Below, one piece after another: positions 1 through 5,400 of a stretch of 64,000 bases of DNA (position 1 is its first letter; each line of letters starts with the position of its first letter). The DNA is taken from the NCBI GenBank assembly GCA_017541145.1, contig JAFXZT010000076.1, forward strand, positions 1 to 64,000. Direction: 5' to 3'. The position numbers and the translations under genes were made by a program. The DNA is from Bacteroidales bacterium. Lineage in GTDB: Bacteria; Bacteroidota; Bacteroidia; Bacteroidales; UBA3824. Under the pieces are notes generated by a model. It made no database searches and was not told the origin of the DNA. It saw nothing but the letters and a program-made list of their open reading frames with translations.

Positions 1-676
1 AAAATCTAATGTTTCCTGTGGTGTTGCACATGTTTTCAACGTTGCAAATTTAGAAATTTTGAAAGCAAATCACAACATGACAATGCACCTAAGCCGCTAA
101 CGCCTTCATGTTTTCAACGTTGCAAATTTAGAAATTTTGAAAGCAAATCACAACTACATTTTGTCGCCATAATTCAGATTCTGTCATGTTTTCAACGTTG
201 CAAATTTAAGAATTTTGAAAGCAATTCACAACGCGTCGGCGCTTCTTTAATAAATGGTTTTACATGTTTTCAACGTTGCAAATTTAAGAATTTTGAAAGC
301 AATTCACAACAGTCAATTGATATTTTCGTACTTCGCCAGTCATGTTTTCAACGTTGCAAATTTAAGAATTTTGAAAGCAATTCACAACCCTTAAGGGCTC
401 AGGGCGGGTACATGGTACCATGTTTTCAACGTTGCAAATTTAAGAATTTTGAAAGCAATTCACAACGGAGTGGAGTTTGTAAGAAGCAAAGAGTTTCATG
501 TTTTCAACGTTGCAAATTTAAGAATTTTGAAAGCAATTCACAACCATTTGACAGCTCTATCGAGTTTTGAAGAAGTTGCAAATTTAAGAATTTTGAAAGC
601 AATTCACAACAAGAAGAACCCTTATTTACATCTACTAATTGTTGCAAATTTAAGAATTTTGAAAGCAATTCACAAC
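1..676 (-). CRISPR. CRISPR array, block 1 (9 repeats, continues left of window)
   Basis: Nine direct repeats start at 29, 107, 185, 263, 341, 419, 497, 575 and 641. The first seven are 48 bases (CATGTTTTCAAC followed by a 36-base core starting GTTGCAAATTTA); the last two have only the 36-base core. All eight complete spacers are 30 bases, and 1-28 is the end of a further spacer, so the array continues leftwards. Read on the minus strand the repeat begins GTTGTGAATTGCTTTC, the form I know from Bacteroidota type II-C (Cas9) arrays, so the crRNA sense is probably minus. Two sequence types exist: TTTAGAAATTTT with CAAATCACAAC (first two repeats) and TTTAAGAATTTT with CAATTCACAAC (the rest). No cas gene is in the window; the type is inferred from repeat form only. 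Confidence 0.95.
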
Positions 677-716
677 TGTAGATATGGTTTTAAAAAAACG
701 TGGACATTATAACCTT

Positions 717-754
717 GTTGCAAGTGTATATTCACAAGAGGAAGTAAAAATCCC
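717..754 (+). other. Degenerate repeat-like sequence with a GGA/TCC hairpin (possible anti-repeat relic)
   Basis: GTTGCAA at 717 and TTCACAAG at 731 resemble the two ends of the CRISPR core with the middle deleted. They are followed by GGAAGTAAAAATCC, which can fold as a short GGA/TCC stem. The same order, a degenerate repeat and then GGAAG...AAAAATCC, occurs at 3378-3427. This could be a decayed tracrRNA anti-repeat plus nexus stem, or chance in AT-rich DNA. No terminator follows on the plus strand. Confidence 0.25.
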
Positions 755-813
755 AAACAAAATAAAAGCAACAGCAGCTACAAACGACATTTGGTACTAC
801 GATAGTAAAGTAA

Positions 814-903
814 TAAAAAATTGGCTATCCTCGATGGGGCAACTCCATTTGTTGCCGCTGTTGGAAGCCAATTCAATGTATTCAGATAAAGATTTCTGAA
901 TAC
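814..903 (-). ncRNA. Candidate small RNA inside the CRISPR region
   Basis: A transcript starting near 901-903 on the minus strand would fold first into GTATTCAG/CTGAATAC (903-896 with 885-878, 8 bp, 10-base loop). A longer hairpin follows, closed by AATTGGCT/AGCCAATT (873-866 with 826-819). Inside it is a second perfect stem, GGCAAC/GTTGCC (856-851 with 843-838, 7-base loop). The outer stem runs directly into a T-tract (820-815), the layout of an intrinsic terminator. The promoter lies directly upstream. I do not recognise the family. A plus-strand ORF (684-899) and a minus-strand ORF cross this region, but neither looks like a known protein. Function unknown. Confidence 0.6.
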
Positions 904-907
904 GGTT

Positions 908-939
908 GCAAAGATAACCAACTTTTTTGTAATTACAAA
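908..939 (-). promoter_or_regulatory. Bacteroidota-type promoter for the 814-903 small RNA
   Basis: On the minus strand TTTG (939-936) is followed after 19 bases by TATCTTTGC (916-908). This matches the Bacteroidota -33/-7 consensus with ideal spacing and predicts a start near 901-903. Confidence 0.7.
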
Positions 940-951
940 ATAAATTAACCA

Positions 952-990
952 TAAAAAAAGCGGCTTATTATCAAAGCCGCTTTTTTTATT
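952..990. terminator. Bidirectional terminator
   Basis: AGCGGCTT (959-966) pairs with AAGCCGCT (974-981), flanked by A7 on the left and T7-8 on the right, so it can work both ways. On the minus strand it lies just after the truncated phage gene ending at 1005. Confidence 0.85.
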
Positions 991-1004
991 CAGTATCAAT
1001 TAAT

Positions 1005-1139
1005 CTATTTGCACGCTCGAATAATCTCTCTTAAACCACTTTTGTAACCCTCTAAGTCCATACCACCGCAATATCCGTAGCGGTAAAACAAATCGGTTAG
1101 TCCGTTTTCTGTAATGAACCACGCCTTTGAGCCACCGTA
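1005..1139 (-). pseudogene. C-terminal fragment of a gene (44 codons), cut at a CRISPR repeat
   Basis: The minus strand reads as an open frame ending YCGGMDLEGYKSGLREIIRACK-like and then TAG at 1007-1005, followed by a good terminator. The frame opens at 1139, the base next to the repeat that starts at 1140, so the front of the gene is missing. Codon use and the terminator right behind it suggest a once-real gene end, probably from a phage given the neighbouring fragments. I do not recognise the family. Confidence 0.5.
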
Positions 1140-1421
1140 CATGTTTTCAACGTTGCAAATTTAAGAATTTTGAAAGCAAATCACAACGCTTGTCGCATTC
1201 AAAAACAAAAAAAATTTCATGTTTTCAACGTTGCAAATTTAAGAATTTTGAAAGCAATTCACAACAGCGTTCCTATTAAGGTTTTGGCTTACTGTCATGT
1301 TTTCAACGTTGCAAATTTAGAAATTTTGAAAGCAAATCACAACCAGAAACTCAAAAGAGTGAGGATGAATATTCATGTTTTCAACGTTGCAAATTTAGAA
1401 ATTTTGAAAGCAAATCACAAC
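1140..1421 (-). CRISPR. CRISPR array, block 2 (4 repeats)
   Basis: Four 48-base repeats at 1140-1187, 1218-1265, 1296-1343 and 1374-1421, with three 30-base spacers. The first is a hybrid (AAGAATTTT half with CAAATCACAAC), the second is like the younger type of block 1, and the last two are like the first two repeats of block 1. The block is bounded on both sides by phage-like gene fragments instead of spacers of normal length. Confidence 0.95.
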
Positions 1422-1553
1422 AGAATCTACGACCTTTTGTGCGGTTTCTTCGTCTGTGGCTGTCATAGCTAAAACGCCAGCCAAAAGATTTAAACCGTCT
1501 TTTCTTGCGCCTTGAAATTTAGTTTCAAGTAACTGTAATATTGTTTCTTTCAT
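1422..1553 (-). pseudogene. N-terminal fragment of a phage scaffold/protease-like gene
   Basis: ATG at 1553 begins a frame reading MKETILQLLETKFQGARKDG and ending ...EETAQKVVDS at the repeat edge (1421). After that the frame only reads repeat sequence until a stop at 1395. The opening pattern (MKxxIL, then TKFxG, then a TxEEE-like segment) is what I recall at the start of a capsid-associated protein in Bacteroides Mu-like phages; the family call is from memory. The gene is cut exactly at the CRISPR repeat. It reads in the same direction as the head-protein fragment at 1927-2496, as expected if 1422-2497 is one piece of phage DNA. Confidence 0.55.
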
Positions 1554-1684
1554 ACGTTTGAAATTTGTTTTTGCAAATAAATAAAACATTATTATAATGC
1601 ACAATAGTGTATCAATATTTTTCTTTTTTTTGTTTATTCGTTTTTATTTTTTTTCTTTGTACAAAATTTTAAAAATATAAAATC

Positions 1685-1945
1685 ATGATACCAGAATACG
1701 CAAAAAAAATAGGCACTGAATCTGAATTTACACCGGAAATGCATTATTCAATGTTAAGCGGCGAATGTTCTTATCTTGAAATTATGGTTATGGCTGCGCG
1801 TGCTGAAACAAAAAACGGAATGTCACTTTCCGATGCTTGTAAAAAATACAAAATTACAGTTCAAGATTTTAGAGATAATTATGAAAAAGTTTTTCCGGGT
1901 TCGTTATTCAAAGAAACGTTTCCCGATTATTTAGAATCTAAATAA
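1685..1945 (+). CDS. Hypothetical 86-residue protein in the phage segment
   Basis: The complete ORF starts at ATG 1685 behind a Bacteroidota-like TTCTTTG element (about 1652-1658). The product is small, without signal peptide or membrane segment, and probably all-helical; the stretch LSDACKKYKITVQDFRDNYE resembles a short helix-turn-helix-like unit, but I cannot name the family. It converges with the head-protein fragment on the other strand, and the two coding ends overlap by 19 bases (1927-1945). It lies in the 1076-base segment between CRISPR repeats, so it is probably phage cargo (for example a small regulator). Confidence 0.5.
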   Translation: MIPEYAKKIGTESEFTPEMHYSMLSGECSYLEIMVMAARAETKNGMSLSDACKKYKITVQDFRDNYEKVFPGSLFKETFPDYLESK

Positions 1946-2496
1946 TTTTCAAAAACTTTAACTTGTTTTTTATCTGTCAAATCCAAAAAGCCCCACCAAT
2001 CAAAACTTATAATATCCTCTTTAAATTCGGGATGCTCTGCCAATTTGTTCATTGGAAATGGTGCATTATCGTTTTTAGCTTCATTTTTATAATAATCATC
2101 GATAATTGCTTCCATTAAGGGTTTGTTTTTGGGTGATGCGTTTAACGAAACAAGTTTTTTTACTTCTTCTTTTGATGAAATGCTAAAACCATAACGCGCC
2201 CATGCCCATCCGCCGATTTTATCGTCTGCATGTAATTCAATTTTTTTAATTCCACAATTTTTATATTGTTTGTAAAACGCTTTTGTTATTAATTTAGAAA
2301 TATCTTTTTGTTGCAAATTTCCAATTAATTTAAATCGTGTGTGATTTACAATTTTTTCGCCGTCCCTGTAAAAAAAGTATCTTGATAAATCGATTTTGTT
2401 TTGTTCGCCCTCAAATAAAATTGTTGCTTCTTTAGATTTAACTCTAAAATCTTTTTTCTTTATTTGAATTCCAAATTCTTCAAATATTTTATTCAT
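1927..2496 (-). pseudogene. C-terminal part of a MuF-like phage head protein, cut at a CRISPR repeat
   Basis: The minus frame gives about 189 residues beginning MNKIFEEFGIQ. Near the middle is IELHADDKIGGWAWARYGF, a motif I associate with the C-terminal region of Mu-type minor head proteins of Bacteroidota phages, where the usual form is LxANxDVGGYxWAKYGF. In those proteins this region follows a large head-morphogenesis domain that is absent here. The first ATG (2496-2494) sits one base from the repeat starting at 2498, so there is no natural upstream region and the N-terminal part was probably lost. Expression would have to start in the repeat. Family assignment is by motif memory only. Confidence 0.55.
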
Positions 2497-2497
2497 A

Positions 2498-2545
2498 CAT
2501 GTTTTCAACGTTGCAAATTTAAGAATTTTGAAAGCAATTCACAAC
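2498..2545 (-). CRISPR. Solitary full-length CRISPR repeat
   Basis: A perfect 48-base repeat of the younger sequence type stands alone, with phage-like gene fragments on both sides (1422-2497 and 2546-3177). Confidence 0.9.
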
Positions 2546-2546
2546 C

Positions 2547-2636
2547 GAACGGATGGGCGTATTATTTGAGAGCAACAACACGTACACAGAATACTATGCT
2601 GACCGCACCTTCGGCTCTCCGACACTCACATGGTAA
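2547..2636 (+). pseudogene. C-terminal gene fragment (29 codons) after a CRISPR repeat
   Basis: From the repeat edge an open frame reads ERMGVLFESNNTYTEYYAD... and ends with TAA at 2634-2636. It has no start of its own. GC content and codon use are higher than in the surrounding intergenic DNA, and a terminator follows at 2691, so it looks like the end of a real, probably phage, gene. Family not recognised. Confidence 0.4.
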
Positions 2637-2690
2637 GTAATCCCCGTTTCGCCAGCCGTTGATGCGTAAGACAAACACAATTAATTAAAC

Positions 2691-2720
2691 GCCGTTAAAA
2701 CAGTATTTAACGGCATTTTA
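2691..2720. terminator. Terminator-like hairpin
   Basis: GCCGTTAAA (2691-2699) pairs with TTTAACGGC (2706-2714), followed by ATTTTATT. It lies between the 2547-2636 fragment and the convergent membrane ORF. Confidence 0.6.
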
Positions 2721-2728
2721 TTAATAGG

Positions 2729-2956
2729 TTAATTGTGATTGTTTAGCCACCACCAATTAGTAATGGTGTGTTTCCTGTGTAATGGCATTTCTGTATGTTC
2801 TTGGTCTTGTTGTCTTTGACGAGTTCCCTTATAAATAAGAAAACACGCACCTCCAATAATAAAACAAAAATAGCCGGCAGCCTCACAGCCTAAATATAGG
2901 AAAACAAATCCCGCAATAATAATCAAATACGAATGTTTTAAAATTTTTGCAACCAT
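2729..2956 (-). CDS. Small membrane protein, phage-associated
   Basis: A 75-residue product starting at ATG 2956 has one long or two short hydrophobic segments (roughly residues 8-45: SYLIIIAGFVFLY and then YFCFIIGGACFLIY) and a basic tail. It is transcribed away from the tape-measure fragment at 2969. The same divergent pair (small membrane ORF and tape-measure start) recurs at 24376/24572, which supports it as a real gene of this phage family. The two small proteins share topology, not obvious sequence. Role unknown. Confidence 0.5.
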   Translation of the reverse strand: MVAKILKHSYLIIIAGFVFLYLGCEAAGYFCFIIGGACFLIYKGTRQRQQDQEHTEMPLHRKHTITNWWWLNNHN

Positions 2957-2968
2957 AATATATAAGTT

Positions 2969-3177
2969 ATGAGTGTTAATACAGTATATTCTATCGAGAT
3001 TGTACCAAAAGGAACTGATCAAGTCAACAACGCTGTAGTTGCTGTTAGCAAAATAGGCTCAGCAGTAAACAAAATCAATTCGTCTGTAAATCCTCTAACA
3101 AAAATAATACAGCTTTTGAAAAATACCAACAAAATTTTAATGAATATCTGCAAGGTAGGTGTGGAAAGTTTCAATAA
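2969..3177 (+). pseudogene. N-terminal fragment of a phage tail tape-measure-like gene
   Basis: The frame begins MSVNTVYSIEIVPKGTDQVN and continues KINSSVNPLTKIIQLLKNTNKILM. The same opening occurs at 24572 (YEINIVPTGTDELN ... MDPLAKII, stop, LLETTNKILM), so the two are homologues. An N-terminus of this kind, IxIVPxGTDxhN then a helical repeat region, fits a tail-length tape-measure protein. Here the gene is cut after about 69 codons at the 36-base CRISPR repeat (3178); the rest of what is normally a very long protein is absent. Confidence 0.6.
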
Positions 3178-3213
3178 GTTGCAAATTTAAGAATTTTGAA
3201 AGCAATTCACAAC
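3178..3213 (-). CRISPR. Solitary 36-base CRISPR repeat
   Basis: A perfect copy of the 36-base core, lacking the 12-base CATGTTTTCAAC part exactly as the repeats at 575 and 641 do. Phage tape-measure sequence ends at its left edge and 164 bases of non-phage sequence follow. Confidence 0.85.
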
Positions 3214-3234
3214 ACAAATTGTCTGTCCGTTCAT

Positions 3235-3266
3235 TTGTAGAGACGGTGTGCACACCGTCTCTACAA
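3235..3266. repeat. 32-bp perfect palindrome (REP/MITE-like)
   Basis: TTGTAGAGACGGTGTG (3235-3250) is followed immediately by its exact reverse complement. GTAGAGACG-type palindromes are widespread dispersed repeats in several phyla. Only this copy was noticed in the window. As RNA it would fold into a strong hairpin with U-rich sequence behind it, so it could also stop transcription. Confidence 0.7.
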
Positions 3267-3275
3267 CAGATTATT

Positions 3276-3305
3276 TTTGTTATAAAAAATTGTTTGTATA
3301 TTTGC
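3276..3305 (+). promoter_or_regulatory. Bacteroidota-type promoter for the 3308-3377 RNA
   Basis: TTTG at 3276-3279 and TATATTTGC at 3297-3305, spaced 17 bases (slightly short), predict a start near 3308-3312. Confidence 0.55.
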
Positions 3306-3307
3306 TG

Positions 3308-3377
3308 TGTCAATCTGGCCGGGGCTGCGGCGCGGGCATTCTAAGGATTGACAGGGCGGCTACGGTCGCCTTTTTTT
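3308..3377 (+). ncRNA. Candidate small RNA, GC-rich, with UACG-loop terminator
   Basis: Within very AT-rich surroundings this 70-base stretch is GC-rich and highly foldable. TGTCAATC (3308-3315) pairs perfectly with GATTGACA (3346-3353). Inside, GCCG/CGGC can form a second stem. It ends in GGCGGC-TACG-GTCGCC (3355-3370) followed by T7, an intrinsic terminator with a C(UACG)G tetraloop. A promoter lies just upstream. No ORF fits. A degenerate CRISPR repeat begins at the end of the T-tract. I do not recognise the RNA; a regulatory RNA of the phage or of the CRISPR locus is possible. Confidence 0.65.
3354..3377 (+). terminator. Intrinsic terminator of the 3308-3377 RNA
   Basis: A 6-bp stem (GGCGGC with GTCGCC, one G-U pair) closed by the stable TACG tetraloop and followed by seven T. 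Confidence 0.85.
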
Positions 3378-3410
3378 ATTGCAAATTAATTTTGAAAGCA
3401 AAATCACAAC
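3378..3410 (-). CRISPR. Degenerate terminal CRISPR repeat or anti-repeat
   Basis: ATTGCAAATTAATTTTGAAAG followed by CAAAATCACAAC matches the 36-base core with a short internal deletion and one inserted A. It is the last repeat-like sequence on the right. It may be the decayed end of the array, or a tracrRNA anti-repeat read on the plus strand: GAAAGC...TCACAAC would pair with the crRNA start, and GGAAG...AAAAATCC follows. I cannot decide between the two. Confidence 0.6.
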
Positions 3411-3564
3411 TGGAAGAATCAAAAATCCATGCAATTGTTATTTCTGATGTATCAATCATGCAATTTTTTCTCAAAAATTTTTATAAAAAATTTGGTAATT
3501 TACAACTAATTTATATTTTTGAGTTTATCTAATTTTTGTTTAACCCTTTAATTCGTATTATATT
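3411..3564. other. AT-rich spacer between CRISPR region and chromosome
   Basis: No ORF. A weak stem CTCAAAAAT/ATTTTTGAG spans about 3471-3527, and ATGCAATT occurs twice. Otherwise nothing is recognised. Confidence 0.4.
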
Positions 3565-3732
3565 ATGAAATTGTCAGCACCAACTAATGCAGTTTTGGGC
3601 GTTTCTGTAGCCCTCGCTGTTCTCGGAATACTTGGTAAATATGCAATTGCAGCTCTCGCACCTTACGCTTTTTGGTTCGTTTTAGCTGCTTTTATTGTTT
3701 TGGCTATCGCTTGTTTACTCAAGGGATTGTAG
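3565..3732 (+). CDS. Small two-helix membrane protein (55 residues)
   Basis: The ORF MKLSAPTNAVLGVSVALAVL... runs from ATG 3565 to TAG 3730-3732. Two hydrophobic helices (about residues 8-28 and 32-52), rich in Ala, Leu and Val, are joined by a short APY turn; the tail is LKGL. Codon use is regular and it is well separated from the ATPase gene on the other strand. I recognise only the topology. Confidence 0.65.
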   Translation: MKLSAPTNAVLGVSVALAVLGILGKYAIAALAPYAFWFVLAAFIVLAIACLLKGL

Positions 3733-3812
3733 TTTTTTACCTCAAAAAATTGTAAATTATAATAACATCGGCAATAAATTTTACCGACTGTTATTTTTTG
3801 TTATTGAATAAA

Positions 3813-5144
3813 TTAAACCTCTTTATCTAAACATTTTTGTAACAATGTTTCTGTCCAATCCGATAAAAACAACGGGATGTTTATCAAGTTTCCTGAATAT
3901 GATAAATTTCGCATTGAATAACGGATTTTTATCGACGGAGAATACTTTTTGTCGTAAACAATAAGACTTTTGCCGGTGATACTTTCGCCGGATTTTACTT
4001 CTACCGGAATTACGTTTAATCCCCTCTGAAATACAAAATCTACCTCGGCGTTAGCATCTGATTTCCAATAATATAAATCACTGTTATAAACTACGGAAAG
4101 GCTTTGCAAGATATAGTTTTCTGCCAACGCACCTTTAAACTCTTTGAATGCAATATTTTCTGTTACGAAAACTGAATTTGGTAAATCTGACTTTACTCTC
4201 AAGAGCGCAGTATCGTTCATGTAAATCTTGAAAGCTGAGAGATTTTTGTATGCGGACAACGGTAAATTCGGAATTTCTGACAAAAATATCTGCTGAATCA
4301 ATCCGGCTTTTGACAACCAATAAATTGCATCTTCGTACTCTCGCGCCCTTGCTCCGGTTTTTACAAGTTGAAACAAAAATTTGCGGTTTTCTTTCGCCAA
4401 TTGCGACGGTATTGAATCCCAAACATACTGAATCCTCTTAATATCAGCATTATCGGCGTGCTTGGCAAAGTCATTTTGATATGCCAACAATATCGCTTTC
4501 AACTTTTCGTCCACAAGTTTCGGATTCTTTGTTTCAAACCAAATATTCATTGCTTCGGGCATACCGCCGCACGACAAATATGTCCAATATTGCTGTTTCA
4601 AACTGTTGAAAAACGCCGTCGGAATTTCTGTAATTTCGTCTATACTGTTAACATATTCTACTAAATTGTGATTCTCTACTGCGAGAAACTCTTTGAAACT
4701 CAGCGGTCTGACATTCATAAAATCAACTTTTCCAACAGGAAACGAATCTCCGCGCGAAAGCGAAACGCCAAGCAAACTTCCGGCACAAACAATATGCAAT
4801 TCCGGGATGGTTTCCTGAAAATATTTCAACGAATTGAGTGCTGCGTTACATTCCTGAATTTCATCAAAAATAACCAACGTTTTTCCTTTTTCTATTGACA
4901 TATTGTAATAAAGCGAAAGACTTTGCAGAATTTTTTCGGGATTTTTGGTTTGAACAAAAAACGATTCTACATCCGACTCCAAATCGAAGTTAACATAAAA
5001 TGTATTTTCAAAATATCTTCGTCCAAACTCCTTCATAATCCATGTTTTACCAACCTGACGCGCACCCATAAGTATCAGTGGTTTTCTGAACTGTTTATCT
5101 TTCCAATTTGAAAGTTTGTTGAATATATCTCTGTCGATGTTCAT
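3813..5144 (-). CDS. AAA ATPase with DUF4143 domain
   Basis: A 443-residue protein starting MNIDRDIFNKLSNWKDKQFR. The N-terminal ATPase has Walker A GARQVGKTW (about residues 27-35) and Walker B LVIFDEIQE. The C-terminal DUF4143 region carries EVDFVF...VIPVEVKSGE, a PD-(D/E)XK-like core. Such ATPases are common in Bacteroidota; their role is mostly unknown, and some behave as toxin-antitoxin or defence-linked proteins. The frame could be opened further upstream (5243), but that extension reads through the operator-like repeats, so ATG 5144 is preferred. It stands alone, with four 32-bp repeats just upstream that probably control it. Confidence 0.85.
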   Translation of the reverse strand: MNIDRDIFNKLSNWKDKQFRKPLILMGARQVGKTWIMKEFGRRYFENTFYVNFDLESDVESFFVQTKNPEKILQSLSLYYNMSIEKGKTLVIFDEIQECNAALNSLKYFQETIPELHIVCAGSLLGVSLSRGDSFPVGKVDFMNVRPLSFKEFLAVENHNLVEYVNSIDEITEIPTAFFNSLKQQYWTYLSCGGMPEAMNIWFETKNPKLVDEKLKAILLAYQNDFAKHADNADIKRIQYVWDSIPSQLAKENRKFLFQLVKTGARAREYEDAIYWLSKAGLIQQIFLSEIPNLPLSAYKNLSAFKIYMNDTALLRVKSDLPNSVFVTENIAFKEFKGALAENYILQSLSVVYNSDLYYWKSDANAEVDFVFQRGLNVIPVEVKSGESITGKSLIVYDKKYSPSIKIRYSMRNLSYSGNLINIPLFLSDWTETLLQKCLDKEV

Positions 5145-5202
5145 GGTCTCAAAAAAAATAATAATAAAAATTTCTCCGCAAATATAGGCTTTTATTTTGA
5201 CT

Positions 5203-5316
5203 TTTACACATTTTTCGATGTTAAAATGTGAGAATTTACACATTTTTCGATGATAATTTGCGAGAATTTACACATTTTTCGATTGTAAAATGTGAAAGTT
5301 TACACATCTTCCGAGG
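5203..5316. repeat. Four direct repeats with exact 32-bp period upstream of the ATPase gene
   Basis: TTTACACATTTTTCGATG occurs at 5203 and 5235, nearly identical at 5267, and as TTTACACATCTTCCGAGG at 5299. Starts are exactly 32 bp apart, about three helical turns. Each unit also contains an inverted pair, CACATTTT ... AAAATGTG. The position, 59-172 bp upstream of the ATPase start, suggests an operator bound cooperatively by a dimeric regulator, possibly the ATPase itself. Confidence 0.85.
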
Positions 5317-5334
5317 ATGATTTATCAGAAATCA

Positions 5335-5373
5335 ATAAAAAAATCCCGACTGAAAACAATGATTCAATCGGGA
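5335..5373 (-). terminator. Terminator downstream of metY
   Basis: On the minus strand TCCCGA (5373-5368) pairs with TCGGGA (5349-5344), followed by a run of T. Confidence 0.8.
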
Positions 5374-5400
5374 AGAGGTTAAAAAAAATAATCCGAAAAT

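Noticed and set aside
449-712. ORF with repeated VANLRILKAIHN units
   Set aside because: It is the translation of CRISPR repeats and spacers; the 78-base period is a multiple of three, so the frame stays open by chance. The same holds for 1170-1472.
684-899. Plus-strand ORF MVLKKRGHYNLVASVYSQEE...
   Set aside because: It overlaps the small-RNA candidate and its promoter on the other strand, has no family resemblance, and starts in the flank of a repeat. It could be a phage gene fragment, but the support is too weak.
1-3410. cas genes of the array
   Set aside because: No frame in this region or elsewhere in the window resembles Cas9, Cas1 or Cas2; they must lie left of the window if present.
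5145-5243. N-terminal extension of the DUF4143 ATPase
   Set aside because: The extra 33 residues are encoded partly by the 32-bp operator-like repeats and look unlike the family N-terminus.
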